Of a stretch of 28,026 nt of DNA, positions 8,389 through 16,111 are shown one piece after another. The stretch is from Chloracidobacterium sp. (GTDB lineage Bacteria; Acidobacteriota; Blastocatellia; Pyrinomonadales; Pyrinomonadaceae), in assembly GCA_016712045.1 (NCBI GenBank), contig JADJRV010000030.1, positions 42,501 to 70,526 of the forward strand, read 5' to 3'. Position numbers and translations under genes: made by a program. The notes beneath the pieces were generated by a model that saw only the letters and a list, made by a program, of their open reading frames with translations, ran no database searches and was not told the DNA's origin. Each line of letters opens with the position of its first letter. The stretch's first letter is position 1.

Positions 8389-8662
8389 TTAATTCTCCGA
8401 GTCTCCTTCCGCCTTTCCTTCCCGCTTCTTTTTCTGAAACGTCCCTTCTTTCATCTGCATCACGACCTCTTTTGATCGCGCATCTGCCGGGTCGGTGATC
8501 TCTTGCAATGCACTCAACGTCGCTCCAAGCATCGTCTTTTCCTCTGCCGCCCGTCTTTCAAATTCATCCGAAGTCTACCCGCGGTTTGCTCAGCTACTTA
8601 AGAGCAATGATCGCCCCGATGACAAGCAAAACAAAAAATCCAAGTCCGATCCAATCACCCAT
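8389..8662 (-). pseudogene. Small single-span membrane protein, interrupted
   Basis: An ATG at 8662 opens MGDWIGLGFFVLLVIGAIIA followed by LK and an in-frame TAG. The same frame continues LSKPRVDF. After a shift near 8570 the sequence reads SDEFERRAAEEKTMLGATLS, then a charged helical tail ending KAEGDSEN at 8389, two bases before pyrG. Together this looks like one protein of about 90 residues: an N-terminal membrane helix and a basic/acidic cytoplasmic tail. It is broken by one nonsense codon and one frameshift, either real decay or read error. Alternatively the 22-residue hydrophobic peptide and a separate short frame from an internal ATG are independent. No family recognised. Confidence 0.4.
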
Positions 8663-8694
8663 TTGTCTTGAAATAACGCCTAATTAACAATTGG

Positions 8695-9507
8695 CTAATT
8701 ATTAAAATTCTCCTCAATAAATCGCACCCTTTCGAGATCTTCCTGCGTATCGACCGCGATCGAACTTTCGTTCGTATGAACCACGCGGATCTTTGCACCG
8801 TTTTCCATCGCTCGAAGCTGTTCGAGCATTTCGATCTGCTCAAGCGGCGACGGCGGCAGCTTTGTAAACTCAAGTAAGTATTCGCGTCGATAAACGTAAA
8901 TTCCAGTATGTTTGCGAAAATTGTAAAGCAGTGCGGGCTCCGCTTCTATTGCTTCGTTCGGGCCACCATGTCGTAGAGCCGCTTCACGCGGAAACGGCAT
9001 CGGTGAACGCGAAAAGTAAAGAGCGTAGCCGTTTTCACCGACCACGACCTTTACGACATTGAAATTCAGGATCTCATCCCACAGGCTCGATATAGGTTCG
9101 GAAGCGGTAGAAATATCCGCGTCAGTATCGTCAATGAGCGCCTGAACAGCAGCGTCGATCGTGTCGGGCGAGATCAGAGGCTCGTCGCCTTGAACGTTGA
9201 CGATAAACGAACCGGCGGGCATCTTTTCGGCTACCTCAGCGATCCGGTCGCTGCCGGACTGATGCTCAGCCGAGGTCATCATTGCCTCGCCGCCCGCCGC
9301 TATAACAACGTCAACGATCTCTTGAGAATCTGTCGCTACGATCACGCGATCTACAAGCCTTGCTGCACGCGCCCGCTCCATCGTGTGCAAGATCAACGGT
9401 TTCCCGGCAATTTCACACAGCATTTTGCGCGCTAATCGAGTCGAACCGAGTCGTGCCGGGATCACCGCGATAACATTTTGTTGGGGATTTTCCGTGTGTA
9501 GCTCCAC
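8695..9507 (-). CDS. kdsB: 3-deoxy-manno-octulosonate cytidylyltransferase KdsB
   Basis: Activates Kdo as CMP-Kdo with CTP in the cytoplasm, the donor for Kdo transfer to lipid A. The 270-residue nucleotidyltransferase fold starts VIAVIPARLGSTRLARK, the CTP-binding loop. It continues with GKPLILHTMERARAA, VIVATDSQEIVDVV, FIVNVQGDEPLISPD (metal and substrate site) and KHTGIYVYRREYL near residue 207, and ends RVRFIEENFNN. Length is a little above the usual 245-255 because the GTG start at 9507 adds about 11 residues before VIAVIPAR; no strong Shine-Dalgarno precedes it and no nearer start is better. The gene is first in the Kdo block and divergent from the CPBP gene. Confidence 0.95.
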   Translation of the reverse strand: MELHTENPQQNVIAVIPARLGSTRLARKMLCEIAGKPLILHTMERARAARLVDRVIVATDSQEIVDVVIAAGGEAMMTSAEHQSGSDRIAEVAEKMPAGSFIVNVQGDEPLISPDTIDAAVQALIDDTDADISTASEPISSLWDEILNFNVVKVVVGENGYALYFSRSPMPFPREAALRHGGPNEAIEAEPALLYNFRKHTGIYVYRREYLLEFTKLPPSPLEQIEMLEQLRAMENGAKIRVVHTNESSIAVDTQEDLERVRFIEENFNN

Positions 9508-9699
9508 GGGATTCTAGACTATCTTGTCTTTGGTCGAAACTCAAGAACGAAAACACGAACTTGGAACTCCATCGCCGTTTGGATAAACTCGTTTGGTGCA
9601 GAATACAGAACAAAGCGAATATTATTCAGACCTCCTTTACCCGTCGAACCTGCGATCATCGCGGAACCCCCAACACCAAATAATCCGCCGTGGGGATCT

Positions 9700-10458
9700 T
9701 TGGAGGGCGTGGGGCTTTGGGTCGCGAGTATTCTGGCCATCCTCATAATCCCAACGATCTTTTTACTGCCCTACCTCGCGACGATGCAGCCGCCGATCAC
9801 TGAGAGCGATCAGCTCGTCGAATTTGCGAAGACCGATCCGACATCTGTCTTTTTACAGATCGTAGCGATCATCCCGGCGCATTTGTTGACGATATTGCTG
9901 GCGTGGCTGATCGTCACCAAACGACGCAAATACTCATTCAAAGAGATGCTCGGCTGGCAAACCGGCGGGTTTCGCTGGTGGCATTATCTCATCGTTCTCG
10001 GTTCGTTTTTTGTACTGGCGGCAGTTGTAGGGTCGCTGGTGCCCGAACAGGAAAACGATCTGATAAAGATGCTGCAAAGCTCGCGTTCGGCGGTGTATAT
10101 CATCGCTTTCGTCGCGACGTTCACCGCTCCGTTTGTCGAGGAGGTCGTCTATCGCGGGGTGCTGTATTCGGCATTTCAGCGAGCTCTCGGAGTTCCGGCG
10201 GCATTTGCCCTGGTCACATTTCTCTTTGCCGTTATCCACGTGCCGCAATACTGGCCAAGCTACTCGACCATTTTTCTTTTAGGCGTGCTGAGCATGATAC
10301 TCACGGCGATACGGGTTAAGACGAACAATCTTTGGCCGTGTATAGTCCTCCACACCCTTTTCAACGGCATCCAATCTGTCTTTCTTCTTGCCGAACCGCT
10401 GTTGCCAAAACCTGAGGTGCAACAGCAGGCAGCTACCCTCTTTCATCTTCTAAAATAA
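9700..10458 (+). CDS. CPBP-family intramembrane metalloprotease
   Basis: A 252-residue polytopic membrane protein with about 6 hydrophobic segments. It has the CPBP/Abi (Rce1-like) motifs: FVEEVVYRGVLYSAF (EExxxR), LFAVIHVPQYW (motif with His) and VLHTLFNGIQS (third motif, H and N). These Glu and His residues form the intramembrane active site. Substrates of bacterial members are mostly unknown; some act in bacteriocin immunity or signalling. The listed start is a TTG. In the same frame upstream, EPAIIAEPPTPNNPPWGSLE looks like real protein sequence, and a GTG at 9596 (MQNTEQSEYYSD) would join it if one base is missing near 9630. The true N-terminus is therefore probably longer. The gene converges on the FecR gene. 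Confidence 0.88.
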   Translation: MEGVGLWVASILAILIIPTIFLLPYLATMQPPITESDQLVEFAKTDPTSVFLQIVAIIPAHLLTILLAWLIVTKRRKYSFKEMLGWQTGGFRWWHYLIVLGSFFVLAAVVGSLVPEQENDLIKMLQSSRSAVYIIAFVATFTAPFVEEVVYRGVLYSAFQRALGVPAAFALVTFLFAVIHVPQYWPSYSTIFLLGVLSMILTAIRVKTNNLWPCIVLHTLFNGIQSVFLLAEPLLPKPEVQQQAATLFHLLK

Positions 10459-10461
10459 AAA

Positions 10462-10487
10462 GACGGGAGGATCAATATCCTCCCGTC
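10462..10487. terminator. Bidirectional rho-independent terminator between convergent genes
   Basis: A perfect 11-base-pair stem, GACGGGAGGAT / ATCCTCCCGTC, with a 4-base loop. On the minus strand it is followed directly by a T-rich run (TTTTTATTTT), so it best serves the FecR gene, which would read into it; on the plus strand it follows the CPBP stop by a few bases but the T-run is weaker. Confidence 0.85.
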
Positions 10488-10512
10488 CCGTTCGTGTTTA
10501 GTTTGACCTCGT

Positions 10513-11631
10513 CTAATTATCCTTTTTCCGGTCAGTGTTTATCTTGCCGGTTGGAATAGGAGCGATGATCGGAGTGTTATTACGGATCGGTCCGCGGATC
10601 GGACCACGAATATCAAAATCACCCGGATCATTTTCCATTCGCGGCTGACGTTTGCGTTCGATCACTTTGAACGGTGGATCCTCATTACGAATTATCCCAC
10701 CACGTCCGGTATTTCGCGGTTCCTTTCTATTCGGATCGACAGCCGCAACCGGTGGCGTAGTCATATACCAAGGCAGATTATACCAATAGGTTCCAGAGCC
10801 GAGCCCAAAGCCGTAAGGCGACCGCCATCCGTAACCAAATGGCAAAAAGCAATACGACATAGAACGCGGATTGAACACCCATAACCCAAAGGAGTCAAAC
10901 ATGCTCCAACGGCCAATGTCGAATGAACTGATCAAACTATCGCGAACATCGCGTTCTTGCAGCGACGATGTCATTTTAGCGAGATCTTTTGAGCGGCCCT
11001 TGCTCCAATCACCCAACTCGCCGCGATTGTCGCGGTCAAACTTGGTGACGGCGGCCGTTGTGGCTCCAATGAAACTCGTGCGTCCTTTTTTGATCTCCGT
11101 CAGTTTGGGATCAGTCAACTGAGCCTTGCCCTCAAACACAGCGACTGTCGCCAAACCGTTTTGCGGCACATCGACCTTATAGACACCCGTTTCGATCAGA
11201 GCAATGCTGCCGGTCGGAGTTTCGACTATTACTTGAAATTCGTTAGCCGCAAAAACCTCAAACATCGCCGTCCCGCTCTCGACTCGGATCTTTAAATCGT
11301 CAAGTGAAGTCGTTAGAAAATGAAAAGATGAGTTTGAGCCAAGACGGATGTACGAGCCCGGATTAAGGAGGATCTCGGCCTTGCCGTTTGCTCCCGTTGA
11401 AACGCGGTCACCCACTTCTAGTTGATCGCGTTTCAGTAAGACACCGCTACGGCCTTCTTTCCTCGCAACCGTCGCGTCGCCTTCGATAAAATTTACGCCA
11501 CCGGCCTTAGCTGAGATCGTATATTTATCGGCGGTTGCGGACGTTCGCACCTGCTGTTGCCCGAAACCAAAAGACGCGAAAGCTAATCCGGCCGCAAATA
11601 CTGTGAACATCTGAAAAAAACTTCTTTTCAT
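10513..11631 (-). CDS. FecR-domain secreted protein with basic, proline-rich tail
   Basis: A 372-residue exported protein. The signal peptide is about residues 1-25 (MKRSFFQMFTVFAAGLAFAS, cleavage near GFGQ). A FecR-type domain spans about 45-190: KRDQLEVGDRVSTGANGKAE, GSYIRLGSNSSFHFL, RVESGTAMFEVF and TPTGSIALIETGVYKVDV. This fold is found in sigma-factor regulators and in stand-alone periplasmic proteins. No transmembrane helix remains after the signal, so this copy is probably periplasmic or surface bound rather than an anti-sigma partner. Residues about 250-290 are rich in Tyr, Trp, Gly and Phe. The tail repeats RGPIRGPI and ends in charged residues. A GGGAG at 11638-11642 precedes the start by about 7 bases. 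No sigma gene is adjacent. Confidence 0.87.
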   Translation of the reverse strand: MKRSFFQMFTVFAAGLAFASFGFGQQQVRTSATADKYTISAKAGGVNFIEGDATVARKEGRSGVLLKRDQLEVGDRVSTGANGKAEILLNPGSYIRLGSNSSFHFLTTSLDDLKIRVESGTAMFEVFAANEFQVIVETPTGSIALIETGVYKVDVPQNGLATVAVFEGKAQLTDPKLTEIKKGRTSFIGATTAAVTKFDRDNRGELGDWSKGRSKDLAKMTSSLQERDVRDSLISSFDIGRWSMFDSFGLWVFNPRSMSYCFLPFGYGWRSPYGFGLGSGTYWYNLPWYMTTPPVAAVDPNRKEPRNTGRGGIIRNEDPPFKVIERKRQPRMENDPGDFDIRGPIRGPIRNNTPIIAPIPTGKINTDRKKDN

Positions 11632-11810
11632 ACCAATCTCCCGTTAAAAACCTGTGTCAGTTAAAAGAGTATTCGCTTTCTGTGCGAAACTCAATCGTTT
11701 TTCAACACCGTTGACGCTTTCTTAAATTACGCGAACAACCTTTACTAACCATTCGTTATCTAAGTAGATGCCGGAACATTCCGGCGAGGTGCCCGCGACG
11801 GGCAAATCCT

Positions 11811-12068
11811 ATGGCCACTCATAAAGATCCGGATCGATGTTTTGCACCGCTTGAGGTAATCGAGCGGCTATTGAGCATAAGGGCTGAGCTCGGTTTCACC
11901 GAGACGCTCTATCTTGATAGGTCGCAGGAGTTGACGGATTTTCTTGATGCTTATGGGTTTGATGCGTATGCGTTCTCGACTGAGAACGACAAGATCAACT
12001 ATGACGATTATTCAACCCCTGTTGTACCCGGTGGCGATAATCTGCATTGTTCGTTAACGGCACACTAG
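11811..12068 (+). CDS. Small hypothetical protein
   Basis: An 85-codon frame reading MATHKDPDRCFAPLEVIERL, then an acidic and aromatic stretch (FLDAYGFDAYAFSTENDKIN). No signal peptide, membrane helix or known motif. No good Shine-Dalgarno is seen before the ATG. A small palindrome, GCCGGAAcattCCGGC, lies at about 11770-11785, and a terminator-like hairpin follows at 12099. It stands alone between two minus-strand genes. Codon use looks compatible with coding, but the weak start keeps confidence moderate. Confidence 0.45.
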   Translation: MATHKDPDRCFAPLEVIERLLSIRAELGFTETLYLDRSQELTDFLDAYGFDAYAFSTENDKINYDDYSTPVVPGGDNLHCSLTAH

Positions 12069-12098
12069 TTTACAATTTCCAGGACGACAAAAGGAACG

Positions 12099-12135
12099 CG
12101 CGGAAGGATCTTTAATTAGAAAATTCCGCGTTTTC
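12099..12135 (+). terminator. Possible terminator after the small ORF
   Basis: CGCGGAA (12099-12105) pairs with TTCCGCG (12124-12130) around an 18-base AT-rich loop, followed by TTTTCTATT. The stem is short for its loop, so this is tentative. It overlaps the stop of the minus-strand SpoIIE gene. Confidence 0.4.
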
Positions 12136-13426
12136 TATTGTGCTTTGATAATAAAGAGCGTCCCGTCGTCGTCTAAAAATTTCCGTTCGGTAAAATCGGC
12201 AACCCCCTTTCTGACGTGGTCGATCATTTGCTTGGCCGGTAAATGGATCCCAGACAAAATGCGTTTGGCAAACCGCTCGTTGCCATATTCCTCGCCGCCC
12301 GGATTTGCCGCCTCGGTAATACCATCGGTGTAGATAACCATCACCTGACCTTTTTCGAACCGTATGAAATGCTGATGATAGTGGCTATCGTGAAACATCC
12401 CCAGCGGCATGTCACCGTATTCAATAAAGCGATATTCGCCGTCTGGTTTAATGAGCAGCGGCGGATTGTGTCCGGCGTTCGAGAATACGAATGTGCGGTT
12501 GGTCGAATCGAGTAAGCCGTAGATCGCCGTGATGAACTGATTGTCCTCAGTCGAGTCGCTCAGTAACGCACCGACCTTGCCAAACGCAATATGCGGAGCG
12601 TAACCGATCTGAGCACTTACGCGTAGGCTGGCTCGCAAGAATGCCATCAGGAGCGCGGCAGGGATACCTTTTCCGACGGCGTCCGCCACTACGATTCCGA
12701 TCTGGTCCTCGTATAAACGCACCCAATCGTAATAATCTCCCGAAACCTCTTCGGTAGGGAAAATATACGCCGAGATATCAAAACCCTCGACAATTGGATC
12801 GGCTGACGGCAATAGCTCAAGCTGAACTTGACGGGCGATCTCAAGCTGGGCGCTTGCAGCCGCTTTTTCTCGACAACCTGTTCGTGCAGACGGACCTTTT
12901 CGATGATGATCGCAACCTGTGAAGTCAGCAGCTGTAAAATTGCCAGATCGTCTTCGGAGTAAGCATCGAGCTGGTCGCTTTCGAGGTCAAATGCTCCAAT
13001 GACGTGATCATTTGAAATGATCGGCGCAACCATTTCGGACCGCGTAAGTTCCCGTGCGGCAAAGTATCGCGAATCTTTGCTAACGTCATGCGAAATTATC
13101 GGTTTGCCGGTCTGTGCAACAGTTCCCAGAAATCCCTCGCCCATCTTGAGCCGCGGCTCGATCAACTCAAAGCTGATCTGGTAACCACGAATGGCACTCG
13201 ACTTAAATATATACGGGCTTTTGTCCTCGTCGCTGAATTCGATCAGATATATGCCCGCTGCATCGTATGGCAGCAGCGACCCAAGCGTGTCCATTACGAG
13301 GTTGAGCACCTCTTCGAGATCGAGCGAGCGGCTGATCGTTTTGGTGATATCCAGCAACATGCGCAGCTTATCGACGGTCGATAGCCGTTCAACCTTGCCG
13401 CCTGCCGGTATTTTTTGCTGATCCAT
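12135..13426 (-). CDS. GAF-domain SpoIIE/RsbU-type PP2C phosphatase (one frame break)
   Basis: A cytoplasmic signalling phosphatase of about 430 residues. The start is placed at ATG 13426 (MDQQKIPAGGKVERLSTVDK), 5 bases after the upstream stop; an earlier ATG at 13471 would overlap that gene. Residues about 18-185 form a GAF domain (LLDITKTISRSLDLEEVLNL to QVAIIIEKVRLHEQVV), which binds small ligands. The frame breaks near 12864-12870 in a T5 run (plus strand). Restoring one base gives EKAAASAQLEIARQVQLELL, the usual coiled linker, and then the phosphatase domain. Its metal and active-site motifs are kept: VSGDYYDWV, DAVGKGIPAALLMA, NAGHNPPLL, YTDGITEAAN and DDDGTLFIIK. RsbU-like enzymes dephosphorylate anti-sigma antagonists; the partner here is unknown and no sigma gene is nearby. 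Confidence 0.88.
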
Positions 13427-13431
13427 CTTTG

Positions 13432-14046
13432 CTACTCGCCCTGAAAAATCTGCTCTTTGTATGCGTCCCACAGCCGCGAAACTTTGATCCTATACTCTAC
13501 CAAAGCCCGGCTGACATTAAAATGCCGTGCGATCTCCTGTGCCGTCTTGCCAGCGTTGACCATTCGCTTAAGCCCGGTGTACGGAACAAGCGCGGCGGCA
13601 CCGGTCGAATACGCTTCTTCTTCGATAGAGTGGTTATAATCGCGGGCGATGACCTTGCCATCTTTGTTTTTATTTTCGATAGCCAGACGGCTCGGTTTGT
13701 GGCCGAGGAACAGGTGACAGACCTCTTCCATCAAGGTCGCGTTTTGTCGAGTGCGGCTGTGGGTCGGGTTTAAGATGATGAGCTTTTGTCCGTTTGGCAG
13801 CGTGACCGAAGCGGCCCCGCCCGACCACATTTCTTTACCGTCACCGAGCAGATGCTTTTTCGTCTCTTCTGTCAGCAGCGGTTCGATCTGGTCGAACGGA
13901 GCTACAAAGAGTTTGGCGACACGCGCAAGCTCAAACGGATCAAGCCGCTCGTCATCACGCCTCAGCCCTGCAAATTGGCGAAGCCCGAGAGCACGCAATT
14001 CGTGATGTCTTCCTTTTTGTGTTGGCGGGAGTTCGGATGAATCCAC
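13432..14046 (-). CDS. ImmA/IrrE-like (DUF955) protein with altered HExxH and C-terminal HTH
   Basis: A 204-residue protein from a GTG start at 14046, two bases after the nuoI stop. The centre resembles the ImmA/IrrE zincin fold: LIILNPTHSRTRQNATLMEE, then VCHLFLGHKPSRL. The expected HExxH reads EEVCH (107-111), with Glu in place of the first His; a Glu-rich stretch, SIEEEAYSTGAAALVPY (140-156), occupies the third-ligand region. The C-terminus, TAQEIARHFNVSRALVEYRI, looks like a helix-turn-helix. Canonical members cleave phage or stress repressors. Whether the EExxH form binds metal cannot be told from sequence. It precedes the GAF-SpoIIE gene by 5 bases, so they are likely made together and may share a stress-signalling role. 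Confidence 0.8.
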   Translation of the reverse strand: MDSSELPPTQKGRHHELRALGLRQFAGLRRDDERLDPFELARVAKLFVAPFDQIEPLLTEETKKHLLGDGKEMWSGGAASVTLPNGQKLIILNPTHSRTRQNATLMEEVCHLFLGHKPSRLAIENKNKDGKVIARDYNHSIEEEAYSTGAAALVPYTGLKRMVNAGKTAQEIARHFNVSRALVEYRIKVSRLWDAYKEQIFQGE

Positions 14047-14048
14047 GG

Positions 14049-14600
14049 CTATCTGTCGCCTTTTTCGCCGCCCTTGGTCCTGATCTTTTTGAATTCCGAA
14101 TCTACATCCTCGCTGGAAAGTGCGACGCGGTAATTCTTTGACTGGACCTGTTTTGTGATGAGCAAGTCGTCTTTTGTCTTAAGCAGGTCGGCACGGTTGT
14201 AAACCGAGAGTTCGAAATTGTAGCCGTGGGTGATCGCGTCTTTTGGGCACGCCTCGACGCAGAATCCGCAAAAGATACAGCGGCCGTAATCGATGTTATA
14301 GACCTTAGCGTAACGCTCGTCACGGCCGATGCGTTCGGCGTACGGACGGGCATCATCCTCGGCTTCGATGTAGATGCAATCCGAAGGGCAAGCCGCCGCA
14401 CAGAGATAACAGGCGACGCATTTTTCTTTGCCCGCTTCGTCCACGTGCAGCAGATGCTGGCCGCGATATCGCGGCTGCACCGTCACCGGCTCATCCGGAT
14501 ATTGCACAGTCCAATTATGCCGCGGTATCTCGGAAAGCGTACGCTTCATCCCCTTGAGAATGGCGACCGTTGATTCAATTACGTCGGCTACGACTGACAT
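14049..14600 (-). CDS. nuoI: NADH-quinone oxidoreductase subunit I NuoI
   Basis: The ferredoxin-like subunit of respiratory complex I, carrying clusters N6a and N6b in the peripheral arm next to the membrane. The 183-residue protein has two canonical [4Fe-4S] motifs, CVACYLCAAACPSDCIYIEA and CIFCGFCVEACPKDAI, separated by about 28 residues. It also has the family's N-terminal segment, RYRGQHLLHVDEAGKEKCVA. No other nuo gene lies in the window: it sits between a DUF4190 protein (6-base gap) and the ImmA-like gene. The length fits NuoI rather than a generic 2[4Fe-4S] ferredoxin. The start is ATG 14600, preceded by AGGA. Confidence 0.93.
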   Translation of the reverse strand: MSVVADVIESTVAILKGMKRTLSEIPRHNWTVQYPDEPVTVQPRYRGQHLLHVDEAGKEKCVACYLCAAACPSDCIYIEAEDDARPYAERIGRDERYAKVYNIDYGRCIFCGFCVEACPKDAITHGYNFELSVYNRADLLKTKDDLLITKQVQSKNYRVALSSEDVDSEFKKIRTKGGEKGDR

Positions 14601-14606
14601 AAATTC

Positions 14607-15527
14607 CTATCTAAAACCACCGCTCATGGCGGCAAAACCTATAACAAAAATGATGTAGATCCAGTAAACGATACCCAGCAGAAAGAAAATACCGCCGCAG
14701 ATCATACCGGCCATCGCCAAGCCCTTACCGCCGAATGTATTCGGGTCGTTCTTGATATTTTTCATACCAAGATAACCGGTTATCAACGCGGCAATGCCCG
14801 TGATCGGCGATATGTAGCAACATAACGAAATAATACCCAAAACCAGCGATACTATCGGCAATGTCTTGTTCTGTCCGCCAACGCCGGCCGGAGGCGGTTG
14901 AAACGGTGTGTTAGAACCGATCTGTTGATTTTGCCAGCTTGCATCAGGTGCGGGCGGTGGAGTCCATTCGGCAACGGGTGCCGGAGCCTCAAACGGAATG
15001 TCAACGCTCGGCTGGATCATCGTCGCCGGTTCGTCATAAACAGGTGCAGCCGGAGCAGGCTCCTCATAAGTCTCTGGCTCAGGAGCCGGTTCCTCTGCCA
15101 TCGAAAAAGGCGAAGGCGGCGGCTCAGGTGCGATAAATGCGGGCGGCTCGGGTGACGGGATCTCTTCGGCTACAGGTTCGCTGTCGCCTAAGATCTCTTT
15201 CATTTCCGTATCAGACGCATACATCGTCTTTAACGGATCCGACTCCGGCAGATCTAGGACTTCGTCCGGCGGCGCGATAGCGATCGACCCTACCGTCTGA
15301 TGAACCTCAGGCCCCTCCGCCGCTGCTTCTTCGACGGGTGCCTCGACTTCTAATGCAGGCTCAGCTTCCGTCTCAATCGGCGGTATCTCGATCGGCTTTG
15401 CCGGTGTCGAAACTATCGTCGCATACGGGTCAAATGCCGGTTCGTCGTCCACCAAAGTGGCTCCGTCGAGCTGACAGAACTTCATCGAATCTTCGTATGT
15501 TTTATCGCAAGTCGGGCATTTTTTCAT
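14607..15527 (-). CDS. Zinc-ribbon DUF4190 membrane protein
   Basis: A 306-residue protein in three parts. Residues 1-26, MKKCPTCDKTYEDSMKFCQL and DGATL, are a short zinc-ribbon-like motif with a CxxC and a third Cys. Residues about 30-215 are a long Pro/Glu/Ala-rich region of low complexity, probably an unstructured linker. Residues about 218-306 hold two hydrophobic segments, IVSLVLGIISLCCYISPITG and the GMICGGIFFLLGIVYWIYII region, with AALITGYLGMKNIKND between them. That pattern is the DUF4190 family. Function unknown; it presumably sits in the inner membrane with the ribbon in the cytoplasm. It lies 6 bases upstream of nuoI and across an inverted repeat from ndk. Confidence 0.85.
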   Translation of the reverse strand: MKKCPTCDKTYEDSMKFCQLDGATLVDDEPAFDPYATIVSTPAKPIEIPPIETEAEPALEVEAPVEEAAAEGPEVHQTVGSIAIAPPDEVLDLPESDPLKTMYASDTEMKEILGDSEPVAEEIPSPEPPAFIAPEPPPSPFSMAEEPAPEPETYEEPAPAAPVYDEPATMIQPSVDIPFEAPAPVAEWTPPPAPDASWQNQQIGSNTPFQPPPAGVGGQNKTLPIVSLVLGIISLCCYISPITGIAALITGYLGMKNIKNDPNTFGGKGLAMAGMICGGIFFLLGIVYWIYIIFVIGFAAMSGGFR

Positions 15528-15543
15528 AATAATTTTAGTCCCT

Positions 15544-15640
15544 GAGTTTCGGTTAGTTACAGAAGTTGCAGATAGTTTACCCTCAATAGGCGTTTTCCAA
15601 AAATCAAACGCTCAACTTCCTGCAACTAACTGAAACTTTC
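15544..15640. repeat. Inverted repeat built from AGTTxCAG units between ndk and the DUF4190 gene
   Basis: The left arm (about 15544-15570) reads GAGTTTCGGTTAGTTACAG then AAGTTG. The right arm (about 15613-15640), in reverse complement, reads AAGTTTCAGTTAGTTGCAG then GAAGTTG, differing at only a few positions. The arms are about 42 bases apart, and similar units (TTGCAGAAAGTTTCAG in reverse complement) continue to 15654. Like the element at 6606, it fills an intergenic gap and could form a hairpin in the transcript, but its unit sequence is different. Confidence 0.72.
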
Positions 15641-15656
15641 TGCAAGTAACACAGAC

Positions 15657-16073
15657 TTAAACTAATTCAAGTTTGCTAAAGAAATAGGCGATCTCGATCA
15701 CCGCGTTATCGTCCGAATCCGAACCGTGTACGGCGTTTTCGCCGATCGACGTTGCAAAGTCTTTACGAAGCGTACCGTCAGCAGCCTCAGCCGGATTTGT
15801 CGCTCCCATCAGCTCGCGCCAAGCCGGAACAGCATCCTTTTTCTCAAGTGCCAGCACGACACACGGCCCGCTCGACATAAATTCCGTCAGCTCGTCAAAA
15901 AACCCTTTGCCCGCGTGAACCGCATAAAATCCCTCAGCCTGCTTACGCGTCTGATGGACCAGCTTCATTCCGCGGATAGTAAATCCGTTTGCCAGGATAC
16001 GATCAACGATCTTCCCCTGATTCCCCGCCCGAACCGCGTCGGGCTTGATGATTCCAAATGTTAAATTGCTCAT
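15657..16073 (-). CDS. ndk: Nucleoside diphosphate kinase Ndk
   Basis: Transfers the gamma phosphate of ATP to NDPs through a phosphohistidine; a cytosolic oligomer. The 138-residue protein matches the family from the start, TFGIIKPDAVRAGNQGKIVD, through GFTIRGMKLVH and FMSSGPCVVLALEKKDAVPA. The active-site His is in NAVHGSDSDDNAVIEIAYFF. Length is normal. It follows sucD by 38 bases on the same strand; both enzymes handle NDP/NTP pairs (SucCD makes ATP or GTP), and sucD-ndk adjacency occurs in many bacteria. The frame is intact. Confidence 0.97.
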   Translation of the reverse strand: MSNLTFGIIKPDAVRAGNQGKIVDRILANGFTIRGMKLVHQTRKQAEGFYAVHAGKGFFDELTEFMSSGPCVVLALEKKDAVPAWRELMGATNPAEAADGTLRKDFATSIGENAVHGSDSDDNAVIEIAYFFSKLELV

Positions 16074-16111
16074 TATTATTTTTTGGTGTTATTTGTGCCT
16101 TTTGTGGCTAT

